This document shows positions 1 to 6,308 of a stretch of 7,593 nt of DNA, piece after piece. Source of the stretch: Planctomycetota bacterium. GTDB taxonomy: Bacteria > Planctomycetota > Planctomycetia > Pirellulales > UBA7805. The notes beneath the pieces are model-generated. The model saw only the letters and a list, made by a program, of their open reading frames with translations. It had not been told where the DNA came from and did not search any database. The position numbers were made by a program, and so were the translations under genes. Positions within the stretch are counted from its first letter, which is position 1. Every line of letters starts with the position of its first letter. The DNA lies in assembly GCA_030605285.1 (NCBI GenBank), contig JAUWIQ010000084.1:1-7593 (forward strand), in the 5' to 3' direction.

Positions 1-626
1 AGGATGCGTTTCTCAGCCGTCGTCTTCCCTCCAAGATTGCCAACTGGCTTATCAGTCGTGTGACCGGTTTTCCGGTCCGTGATCTCGGCTGCACGCTCAA
101 GGCGATCCGTCGGGAAATTGCGGCAGATCTTTCACTCTATGGTGAAATGCACCGCGTTATTCCGGTGCTGGCACACTGGCAGGGTGCCCGTTCTGTGGAA
201 GTGGTGACCCGACATCATCCACGCCGATTCGGTCAGAGCAAATACGGTATCTGGCGGACGCTGCGGGTGATTCTCGATTTGATTACCGTCAAGTACATGA
301 TTCGGCACTCGGTAAGTCCCATGCGACTCTTTGGGGGGATTGGCCTGCTGACCGCAGGCGTCGCAGGGTTGGCCGGTCTGGGAACGGTGGGGATGAAAAT
401 ATTTGCGCAGGTGGATATGACCGGAAATCCCCTCTTGCTGTTGACCGTTTTAGCCAGTCTGGCGTCCGTCCAGTTTATCGGCTTGGGACTTCTCGGAGAG
501 GTGGCGGCTCGTATCTACCATGAGTGTCAGGGCGAAAAGCCGTATCGAATCCGCACCAAGCGGAACCTGAAAGAGCAGGAGAAGACTCCGGACGATTCCA
601 TTCGCGTCGCCCGCTGGGCCGCCTGA
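1..626 (+). CDS. GT2-family polyprenyl-phosphate sugar transferase, C-terminal part (5' truncated)
   Basis: The window opens inside this gene. The frame starting at base 3 is open for 207 codons to a TGA at 624-626. The visible part matches the C-terminal half of DPM1/GtrB/ArnC-like family 2 glycosyltransferases, which move a sugar from a nucleotide donor to a polyprenyl-phosphate on the cytoplasmic face of the membrane. Supporting blocks are the [14 protein letters not shown] stretch (visible residues 25-38), the [13 protein letters not shown] segment (45-57) and the RFGQSKYG motif (75-82). Two hydrophobic helices follow at about 108-132 and 143-165, and then a basic cytoplasmic tail, as in family members with a two-helix membrane anchor. 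The N-terminal nucleotide-binding half with the DxD motif lies outside the window, so donor and acceptor cannot be assigned. A GTG at 60-62 is internal and is not the start. The gene converges on rho. Confidence 0.88.
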   Translation, partial: DAFLSRRLPSKIANWLISRVTGFPVRDLGCTLKAIRREIAADLSLYGEMHRVIPVLAHWQGARSVEVVTRHHPRRFGQSKYGIWRTLRVILDLITVKYMIRHSVSPMRLFGGIGLLTAGVAGLAGLGTVGMKIFAQVDMTGNPLLLLTVLASLASVQFIGLGLLGEVAARIYHECQGEKPYRIRTKRNLKEQEKTPDDSIRVARWAA

Positions 627-675
627 CAAATTCCTCGAGGGGCACTGCAGAGGGAACTGCGGGCGGCACCGGTTC

Positions 676-1941
676 TCAGTCCATGACCTTGGCGCCGCTA
701 ATCAAATCAATGAACTCCGCATTCGTTTTGAACTTTCCCAGTTTTTGCACGAGTTGCTCCATCGCATCGACATGATGCATGGTTACCAGGGTTCGCCTGA
801 GCAGGGTGATTGCATGAAGCGTTTCACTATCGAGTAGCTTCTCTTCTCTTCGCGTTCCACTCTGGCTAATGTCGATTGCGGGCCAGACTCGTCGATCGGC
901 AAGTTTGCGATCGAGCACCAATTCCATGTTACCCGTTCCTTTGAATTCCTGGAAAATGAGCTCATCCATCCGGCTGCCCGTATCGATCAGCGCTGTCGCT
1001 ACAATGGTCAGCGAACCACCTTCCTCAAAAACACGGGCAGTGGCAAAGAGCTTTTTGGGAATATCGAGTGCTTTGATGTCGACGCCACCACTCATGGTCC
1101 GTCCGGTGTTGCCCACCCACTTGTTGAACGCTCGGGCCATGCGGGTGATCGAGTCCATGAGCAGAAAAACATCCTTGCCCTCTTCGGCAAGTCGCTTGCA
1201 GCGTTCGACCACCAGTTGGGAGAGACGGACATGGCTCTCGACATCGCGATCTAAACTGCTGGCTACCACCTCCCCCTGGACCGCCCGTTTCATGTCGGTG
1301 ACTTCCTCGGGACGCTCATCTACGAGCAAGACCACCAACGTAATGTCGGGGTGATTGGCTGTGATGGCCTGACTAATATGCTGGAGCATGATTGTTTTGC
1401 CGGTCCGTGGCGGTGCGACAATCAGGGCCCGCTGGCCACGGCCAAGCGGAGTCAACAAGTCCATCACACGCGTAGTCAACAGTTTTGGGTCTGTTTCCAG
1501 GGGCAGCCAAGACTCCGGATTAATGGGTGTGAGTTGATCGAAATTTTTGACATCGCCATATTCTTCCGGGTTCATCCCATTAACAGTTTCAATTTCCTTG
1601 ATGCGTGGTCCCTGCTTGCCCCGGCCATGCTGCACGATGCCCCGCACGATCACGCCCTCGCGGAGGGCAAATTTATCGATCAACGTGCCCGGTACAAAGG
1701 GATCCGTTCGTTCGCGCAGGTAGTTGTTTTCGGGGTTCCTCAGGAAGCCATAGCCGTTCGGGTGCAGTTCCAGTACGCCACCGCCCGGTTCGTCCGGTAG
1801 TGGCTCCCCATTGTCTTGAGTTTCGCCACCGTTGCCGCCGGGTCGATTGCCCCCGCCCACGCGGTTGCCGCGGCGTCGACCCCCACGAGGTCGGTCACCA
1901 CGTCCTCGGCCACCACCCTTGCCACCATACTTTTTTGCCAT
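676..1941 (-). CDS. rho: Transcription termination factor Rho
   Basis: This is a 421-residue hexameric RNA-dependent ATPase that terminates transcription by translocating along nascent RNA. Residues 1-50 are a Gly/Arg-rich low-complexity segment in place of the usual N-terminal helical domain. Residues 54-122 form the cold-shock-like RNA-binding domain, with the GYGFLR aromatic pair Y64/F66 and F82 at the primary RNA site. The RecA-like motor follows: Walker A APPRTGKT (176-183), catalytic Glu209 in DERPEE, Walker B LLMDS with Asp263, the Q-loop at about 276-288, the R-loop region with R324, and arginine finger R364 in SGTRREE. Length is near the E. coli 419. The start is fixed by an in-frame TGA only one codon upstream (GTT) of the ATG. 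Two residues differ from E. coli: Lys181 is Arg179 here and Q-loop Lys283 is Arg281. It converges on the glycosyltransferase and stands alone on its strand. Confidence 0.98.
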   Translation of the reverse strand: MAKKYGGKGGGRGRGDRPRGGRRRGNRVGGGNRPGGNGGETQDNGEPLPDEPGGGVLELHPNGYGFLRNPENNYLRERTDPFVPGTLIDKFALREGVIVRGIVQHGRGKQGPRIKEIETVNGMNPEEYGDVKNFDQLTPINPESWLPLETDPKLLTTRVMDLLTPLGRGQRALIVAPPRTGKTIMLQHISQAITANHPDITLVVLLVDERPEEVTDMKRAVQGEVVASSLDRDVESHVRLSQLVVERCKRLAEEGKDVFLLMDSITRMARAFNKWVGNTGRTMSGGVDIKALDIPKKLFATARVFEEGGSLTIVATALIDTGSRMDELIFQEFKGTGNMELVLDRKLADRRVWPAIDISQSGTRREEKLLDSETLHAITLLRRTLVTMHHVDAMEQLVQKLGKFKTNAEFIDLISGAKVMD

Positions 1942-1944
1942 AAC

Positions 1945-1952
1945 TCACCTTT
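1945..1952 (-). promoter_or_regulatory. Ribosome binding site of rho
   Basis: On the minus strand AAAGGTGA lies three bases before the ATG at 1939-1941 and matches the 3' part of the AAGGAGGTGA consensus. Its TGA is also an in-frame stop for rho, so the unusual Gly/Arg-rich N-terminus cannot be extended upstream and the chosen start is well supported. Confidence 0.75.
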
Positions 1953-2540
1953 GGATGACTCATGTTTCGAGCTTGATAGGGCTCAATTACCAGGAGTCGT
2001 CCCAACATTAGCGGAGTGGATTCCCTAAGAAACCCCGTCCAGAAATCCGGGTCGTCACATCGACAACACTCGAGTTCGGTCTCGTGGAGAACCTATGCCT
2101 GATTCCACCACCAAATAAGCGACATGGTCGTCGCCAGACCGCCAATACGGAATGATTTTTTGCGGGCCACAAGCCCGAAGTTGATCCGAATCCAGCTCTA
2201 GGGAGCCGATTGGAAAGCCACCGGAATAACCAATACGCACACCCTCACTGGGTGTAACTCACATCCCTGAAGCCAACCGGCGATTCAGAAACCAATCAGC
2301 AGACCAGACGATGATGCGCTTGGAACTGCAATGAGCAAACCTATTCGATGCGGAAAATGAACGATCGAAATGGCCCCACAGAACATCGTGGACCGAAGCG
2401 CGACTGCCTAATCTATTCCAGCAGTATTCAACTCTGTAAGGCAATCATAGGAACCTTTTCAGGTATGTCAAGTCATAAGTACACCTCCAACGGGGAAATT
2501 TGCGGGAAAGGGTGGTTTAAGAATATCAAAATGGTTGTTA

Positions 2541-2583
2541 TTAGGTCCCCCAGAATGACGTGGATTTCTGAACCTAAGGGACC
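2541..2583 (+). promoter_or_regulatory. Nested and alternative hairpins in the leader side of the thioredoxin gene
   Basis: TTAGGT (2541-2546) pairs with ACCTAA (2572-2577), and inside it CAGAA (2551-2555) pairs with TTCTG (2566-2570), giving a two-part stem with a 10-base loop. A competing pair, GGTCCC (2544-2549) with GGGACC (2578-2583), uses the same left arm. The element lies about 180 bases before the start codon of the secreted thioredoxin gene. The pairings are seen directly; any regulatory role is inference, and such inverted repeats can arise by chance. Confidence 0.25.
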
Positions 2584-2761
2584 CCGGATCGGTCGCAAAA
2601 ACAATAAAAATTGCGGGTTTTGCACCCCGGTTGTCGCCGTAGGCAAAAAAATCGGATTTCTCGTTGCAATCGTTAATTTTACACCATTTTACCCGGTCTG
2701 TTGGCCGATAAGGCTTTTTAGGCTCGACCATGCTGCTTCACAAATACCCGGGATAAGTCAG

Positions 2762-3946
2762 ATGAGGCCATCGAAGTGCTGCGCCATCGCGGTGATCGCC
2801 CTGCTGCTAGCAGCAGGGCGTGCAGGTGCTGAACAAATTAAGTGGCATACCACCATCGAAGAGGGCCGCCAATTAGCGGCACAGGCAGGTAAGCTCGTCC
2901 TGGTGCATTTCTGGTCCACGAGTTGTCCACCCTGTGTTCGACTCGAGCAGCAGGTCTATAGCCGTGCAGAAGTTGCGGACAAAATCGGGGCCAGTTTTGT
3001 GCCCGTAAAGATCAATGCAACGGACAACACTCCGCTGCTTCGACAGTATCAGATTCGGTTCCTGCCGACCGACCTGGTGATGGCTCCCGACGGGCGTGTG
3101 CTGGCGGTACAGAGATGCCCACTCGATGCGACTCAATACCTTGCGGGATTGAGTCGCTTTGCTTCGCCGCGGGCCAATGGAACGCGTGAGGCCGTCGTTT
3201 CGGCGGAATCGACGTTCTCGCGATCACAGTCCTCAAGTACTCTGCCGAGGACTGACGCACCGCCGCTCGGGCCGCGGTACACAGAAATTTCCCAGGGTTA
3301 TAAACCAAACTATTCTCAGGCGGGCTATGAGAGCGAGATGCCGGTGACCGCGGCCAATGCCTTTGGGCATTCCCCGCCGATGCCAGCGGCCGGACCCACT
3401 CCCCGCACGATTGTGAATCCAACCGTAGTTTCCTCAGCGGAAAGGCAGGCTCCAGGTCGATCTGATTTCCGAAATCCCGATTTGCAAAATCCCGATTTGC
3501 GAAATCCCGGTCCGTTACCGCCACGTTATCAACGGCCGCCAGATTCATCCCAAACGGCTTTCGAACCGAGTCCCCCAACCGCTTCTTCCCAGCCAGCATT
3601 GGATAGTATGTGCACGGTGGAATTGGTCGAAAACGAGAGGTGGGTGCCGGGTAATCGACGGTGGGGAGCTTTCCATCGCGGGCGACTCTATCTGTTTGCG
3701 GGCGAAAACCAGCAACAGCGGTTTATGTCGAATCCCGATTTTTACAGTCCAGTCCTCTCTGGAAATGACCCGGTTCTGGCCCTTGAGGATTACCAGACCG
3801 TGCCGGGAAAGAGACAACACGGTGTTTATTACAATCATCGTGTCTATTTGTTCTCTAGCGAAGAAACGCTTGCCCGCTTCTATCGGAGCCCGGATCGGTA
3901 CGCGGAGGTTGTGCTGCGGGCAGAAGCGACCACCTCGCAGCCCTAG
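2762..3946 (+). CDS. Secreted thioredoxin-fold protein with two C-terminal YHS-like repeats
   Basis: This is a 394-residue protein predicted to be exported. A signal peptide fills residues 1-23: a short basic start, the core AIAVIALLLAA, then a cut after AGA. A thioredoxin-like domain spans about 30-132, with the redox CPPC at 55-58 in FWSTSCPPC and a cis-proline-type FLPT at 100-103. It resembles the thioredoxin_7 group, so thiol-disulfide chemistry outside the membrane is likely. Residues 135-280 are a Pro/Ser-rich linker containing DFRNP-DLQNP-DLRNP. Residues 284-332 and 336-385 are two copies of a YHS-like module; compare WVPGNRRWGAFHRGRLYLFA with TVPGKRQHGVYYNHRVYLFS. YHS modules often occur in metal-related proteins, but no ligand can be assigned here. 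The frame is open upstream to 2348, but the signal peptide and the non-coding look of that stretch favour ATG 2762. The ribosome site is weak (GGAT, spacing 9). Confidence 0.85.
   Translation: MRPSKCCAIAVIALLLAAGRAGAEQIKWHTTIEEGRQLAAQAGKLVLVHFWSTSCPPCVRLEQQVYSRAEVADKIGASFVPVKINATDNTPLLRQYQIRFLPTDLVMAPDGRVLAVQRCPLDATQYLAGLSRFASPRANGTREAVVSAESTFSRSQSSSTLPRTDAPPLGPRYTEISQGYKPNYSQAGYESEMPVTAANAFGHSPPMPAAGPTPRTIVNPTVVSSAERQAPGRSDFRNPDLQNPDLRNPGPLPPRYQRPPDSSQTAFEPSPPTASSQPALDSMCTVELVENERWVPGNRRWGAFHRGRLYLFAGENQQQRFMSNPDFYSPVLSGNDPVLALEDYQTVPGKRQHGVYYNHRVYLFSSEETLARFYRSPDRYAEVVLRAEATTSQP
3464..3508 (+). repeat. Three tandem 15-bp units within the thioredoxin-protein linker
   Basis: Three adjacent in-frame copies of about gatttgcgaaatccc (3464-3478, 3479-3493, 3494-3508) differ at one or two bases each and encode DFRNP, DLQNP and DLRNP (residues 235-249). 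The unit length is a multiple of three, so copy-number change would alter linker length without breaking the frame. Confidence 0.85.
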
Positions 3947-4040
3947 CGATGACTCGTTGGGCCAGATGTGCGTCTACCAGGAATGTCGACGACGGCTGCC
4001 GTGGAGTGTGCAACGGGCATCTGCTACGAGTCCCAGCAAG

Positions 4041-4373
4041 CTACCAGCCCTCCCAGGGCTTTTCGTTTCGAAGGTAACGGTTTTCGAAAAAACCGGTAAA
4101 GTAGACTTCAAGTAGAGGATGTTCGATCGGCAATTCTTCGCTGTCGGCGATGAGGCTGTCCTGGGCGGCATAGGTCACGCTGCCAGTTTCGTGAACTAGC
4201 ACATGATACCAAGGTTGCTGTCTGGGAGGCTGGGTTTGATTTGATTGGTACCAGCTCTCCGGTGCCGCACATTCCTGGTCCAACGCGATTACGACGCCGC
4301 GATAAGCATAACGTCGATGTCGGATGAGATGTCCGGGCTCAAATTTTGGAACGACGGTGGCGATACGAATCAT
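4041..4373 (-). CDS. hspQ: HspQ/YccV-like (hemimethylated-DNA-binding fold) protein
   Basis: This 110-residue protein belongs to the HspQ/YccV family. In E. coli HspQ (105 aa) is a heat-shock protein linked to Lon-dependent proteolysis and to DnaA stability; the older name comes from reported binding to hemimethylated DNA. Family blocks here are PGHLIRHRRYAYRGVVIALD (13-32), QTQPPRQQPWYHVLVH (46-61) and the TYAAQDSL strand (67-74). A tail then runs from PIEHPLLEVYF (82-92) to the terminal WEGW and is unlike the E. coli C-terminus. No signal peptide is seen, so it should be cytoplasmic. The ATG at 4371-4373 is preferred over upstream codons because it begins just before the domain and lies 26 bases after the glpK stop. 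No clear Shine-Dalgarno is present, so readthrough from glpK is likely. Role in this organism is inferred from the family only. Confidence 0.85.
   Translation of the reverse strand: MIRIATVVPKFEPGHLIRHRRYAYRGVVIALDQECAAPESWYQSNQTQPPRQQPWYHVLVHETGSVTYAAQDSLIADSEELPIEHPLLEVYFTGFFENRYLRNEKPWEGW
4046..4066 (+). terminator. Probable intrinsic terminator of the thioredoxin gene
   Basis: A perfect GC-rich 6-bp stem, AGCCCT (4046-4051) and AGGGCT (4055-4060), closes a CCC loop and is followed on the plus strand by TTTTCGTTT. It lies about 100 bases after the thioredoxin stop codon, inside the last codons of the convergent hspQ-like gene, where it encodes KPWEG. On the minus strand no T-run follows, so it would act only on plus-strand transcripts. 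Because it overlaps coding sequence it may be fortuitous. Confidence 0.42.
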
Positions 4374-4399
4374 TTGCTTGACGCTTGGAAAAAATGGGA

Positions 4400-5902
4400 T
4401 TAGTTTGCATCTGGAATAATCCAGCTTTTCGAACGCTCGACGGCGCGATGCCACTGATGATAGGAGGCGTCACGGTCGTCCTTCGACATGTTGGGCTGGA
4501 ACTCACAATCGAGCTTCCAGCAATTTGCTATCTCGCGAAGATCGTGCCAGTAGCCCCCTGCCAGACCGGCCAGAAAGGCCGCTCCGAGGGCAGTCGTCTC
4601 AGCAACGACGGGTCGTCTGACACGCGATCCCAGGATATCCGCTTGGAACTGCATGAGTTGGTTATTCACCGATCCGCCACCATCCACCTTCACCTCCGCA
4701 AGTTGCATGCCCGCGTCCTTTTCCATGGCTTCGAGGAGATCTCGTGACTGCATTGCCATAGATTCGAGCGCTGCCCGTGCGATGTGCCCGGCAGTTGTTC
4801 CCCGCGTGATACCCAGGATTGTACCGCGGGCATAAGGATCCCAATAAGGGGCCCCGAGTCCGACAAAGGCGGGCACAAGGATGACACCTCCCGAGTCGGT
4901 GACGGTCGCTGGGAGCGCCTCCACCTCAGCCGAGGACTCGATAATCCCCAATCCGTCTCGTAGCCACTGCACGACGGCCCCCCCGATAAAGACCGAGCCT
5001 TCCAGACAATACGTGACCTCCGCACCGATCTGCCAGCCAATCGTGGTGAGCAAATTGTTTTGCGAAAGTTTTGCTTCCGATCCGGTGTTCATCAGCATGA
5101 AGCATCCGGTTCCATAGGTATTTTTTACATTACCCGGAGCAAAACATGCCTGTCCAAAAGTGGCTGCCTGTTGGTCCCCAGCAGCACCTGAAATAGGAAT
5201 CGATGTGCCAAACCATTCACGCGAGGTCTCGCCGTAGACTTCAGATGAAGAACGAACCTCAGGCAAGATGGCACGAGGAATGGCCAAGAGTTTTAGCAAC
5301 TCCTCATCCCATTCGCCGGTATGGATGTTAAACAAGAGCGTCCGGCTGGCATTGCTCACGTCGGTCACATGCGTGCTGCCCCCGGTCAACCGCCAGATGA
5401 GGAAAGAGTCAATGGTTCCGAAGAGGATGTCTCCGTTCTCCGCTTTGGCCTGAAGCTCCGAATCGCTTTCCAGGAGGTAGCGAATCTTGGTTCCAGAAAA
5501 ATAAGGGTCGAGCAATAACCCCGTTTTTTTTCGGAATAGAGGTTCCAAATCGTCTGCTTTGAGCCGCTGGCAGATCTTTTCACTGGCACGACTTTGCCAG
5601 ACGATGGCGTTGGCGACTGGCCGACCTGTCTTGCGGTCCCAGAGGATCGTTGTCTCGCGCTGGTTGGTGATCCCGATGGCGGCAACCTGCGAGGCATCGA
5701 TCTCGGCCTTTGCGAGTGCTTCCTGCGCCACCTGCAATTGGGTTGACCAGATGTCCTCCGGGTTGTGTTCAACAAGTCCGGGTGCTGGCAGAATCTGGGG
5801 AAATTCATTTTGAGATACCGATATGGGTCGCCCCTCGCGATCAAAAACGATGGCACGACTGGATGTGGTGCCTTGATCGAGAGCAACGATAACTTGAGCC
5901 AC
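4400..5902 (-). CDS. glpK: Glycerol kinase
   Basis: This is a complete 500-residue FGGY-family kinase that converts glycerol and ATP to sn-glycerol 3-phosphate in the cytoplasm, feeding phospholipid synthesis and glycolysis. E. coli GlpK is 502 residues. The phosphate-binding DQGTTSSR is at 9-16, glycerol-contact residues are R82/E83 in NQRETT and Y134 in DPYFSGTK, and the catalytic base D243 is in GAAGDQQAA. The adenine-side region includes [10 protein letters not shown] (261-270), and the FGGY block is at [19 protein letters not shown]. Between EVYG and SIPISG the segment is short (ETSREWFGT), lacking the E. coli GGKGGTR loop that binds fructose-1,6-bisphosphate and lacking the histidine phosphorylated by HPr in Gram-positive enzymes. 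The start is GTG at 5900-5902, supported by AGGA eight bases upstream. It is followed by hspQ; no glpF or glpD is adjacent. Confidence 0.98.
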   Translation of the reverse strand: MAQVIVALDQGTTSSRAIVFDREGRPISVSQNEFPQILPAPGLVEHNPEDIWSTQLQVAQEALAKAEIDASQVAAIGITNQRETTILWDRKTGRPVANAIVWQSRASEKICQRLKADDLEPLFRKKTGLLLDPYFSGTKIRYLLESDSELQAKAENGDILFGTIDSFLIWRLTGGSTHVTDVSNASRTLLFNIHTGEWDEELLKLLAIPRAILPEVRSSSEVYGETSREWFGTSIPISGAAGDQQAATFGQACFAPGNVKNTYGTGCFMLMNTGSEAKLSQNNLLTTIGWQIGAEVTYCLEGSVFIGGAVVQWLRDGLGIIESSAEVEALPATVTDSGGVILVPAFVGLGAPYWDPYARGTILGITRGTTAGHIARAALESMAMQSRDLLEAMEKDAGMQLAEVKVDGGGSVNNQLMQFQADILGSRVRRPVVAETTALGAAFLAGLAGGYWHDLREIANCWKLDCEFQPNMSKDDRDASYHQWHRAVERSKSWIIPDAN

Positions 5903-6308
5903 GACAGGGATCCTGGACTCGGGGAATAGAATCTTCTCAGTACCTAATTATTTTAAAACCGGATGGAACGGATGTTCTCAGGAATATTTCTGGTCAGGAT
6001 AAACAGGAATTCCTTGCATTGAGAGGGAAATGGGCCGCACCTGTGAATTGTCATCACGCACGAAAGGGAGTTTGTGAAAAAAACACCTCCAAAGGCTCAT
6101 GCGCCCTCATGACCGGTTGCGGCACAGAAAACTCTGCGATGTCCCGCCCCGGAACCCAAACTGCCTAGCAACACGCGGTTGATAGAGTCGAATTCTAGCC
6201 AGATATTTTGGCCGGATCAAGCAAGTGCGTCGACTGCGATGGGGAGGGGATGTTCCATCTTCCGGGCGGAGGATGACTGAAACGGGTGTTTGGCAGCACC
6301 TTGCTTGC
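5903..6308. other. Intergenic spacer upstream of glpK
   Basis: About 400 bases lie between the stop of the HEAT/TPR gene and the glpK start, both on the minus strand. No gene is supported; a minus-strand frame entering from the right is a shadow of the HEAT/TPR gene. The glpK promoter should be here, and AT-rich sequence near 5945-5960 is a candidate -10 area, but no clean -35/-10 pair was found. A 10-bp perfect palindrome AGGAATTCCT is at 6005-6014. A 7-base A-run at 6077-6083 reads as a T-run on the minus strand, but the nearest stem is weak and about 12 bases away, so it is not called a terminator. Confidence 0.6.
5911..5914 (-). promoter_or_regulatory. Ribosome binding site supporting the GTG start of glpK
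   Basis: AGGA on the minus strand lies eight bases upstream of GTG 5900-5902. The GTG places the conserved VALDQGTT block at the usual distance from the N-terminus, so it is a convincing non-ATG start. Confidence 0.55.

Larger units (their letters stand above)
1942..2761. other. Long intergenic region between divergent rho and thioredoxin genes
   Basis: About 820 bases carry no gene I can support. The stretch must contain the promoters and leaders of both rho (-) and the secreted thioredoxin gene (+), but no clear -35/-10 pair could be picked. The right half, roughly 2480-2700, has more A/T runs than the flanking genes. Local structures are a perfect 6-bp hairpin at 2239-2255, a perfect 5-bp hairpin at 2163-2177, and a nested or alternative hairpin set at 2541-2583. 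A 61-codon minus-strand frame at 2055-2240 is of doubtful coding value. No signature of RNase P RNA, tmRNA, SRP RNA, a tRNA or a familiar riboswitch was recognised. Confidence 0.7.

Noticed and set aside
630..675. Weak inverted repeats between the glycosyltransferase and rho stops
   Set aside because: The stems are 4-6 bp with mismatches or wobble and lack T-runs, so no terminator is called.
869..1800. Plus-strand open frames antisense to rho
   Set aside because: They lie wholly within the strongly supported rho gene, have no recognisable domains, and mirror its codon structure.
2163..2177. Hairpin CGGGC-CACAA-GCCCG with a nearby T-run
   Set aside because: The T-run precedes the stem on the plus strand and reads as A on the minus strand, so it cannot act as an intrinsic terminator in either direction.
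2177..2200. TCCGAATCC resembling a tRNA T-loop
   Set aside because: No flanking T-stem, anticodon arm or acceptor stem can be built around it.
2239..2255. Perfect 6-bp hairpin ACACCC-TCACT-GGGTGT
   Set aside because: There is no T tail and no gene end nearby. A stem of this size is expected by chance in 800 bases.
2705..2720. GCC-GATAA-GGC followed by TTTTT before the thioredoxin start
   Set aside because: The stem is only three to four pairs, too weak to call an attenuator or terminator.
2348..2761. In-frame 138-codon extension upstream of the thioredoxin gene
   Set aside because: It would bury a clear signal peptide inside the protein, its composition looks non-coding, and no ribosome site supports it. 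Open frame by chance is the better explanation.
3012..3599. 195-codon minus-strand frame opposite the thioredoxin gene
   Set aside because: It is antisense to a supported gene, crosses its tandem repeat, and shows no family resemblance.
4374..4454. 27-codon N-terminal extension of the hspQ-like gene into glpK
   Set aside because: It overlaps the end of glpK, and its added residues resemble neither family. ATG 4373 fits the domain boundary.
6077..6117. Possible minus-strand terminator with a seven-base T-run
   Set aside because: The nearest stem (TCATG/CATGA) is short and about 12 bases from the T-run, so the geometry is wrong for an intrinsic terminator.
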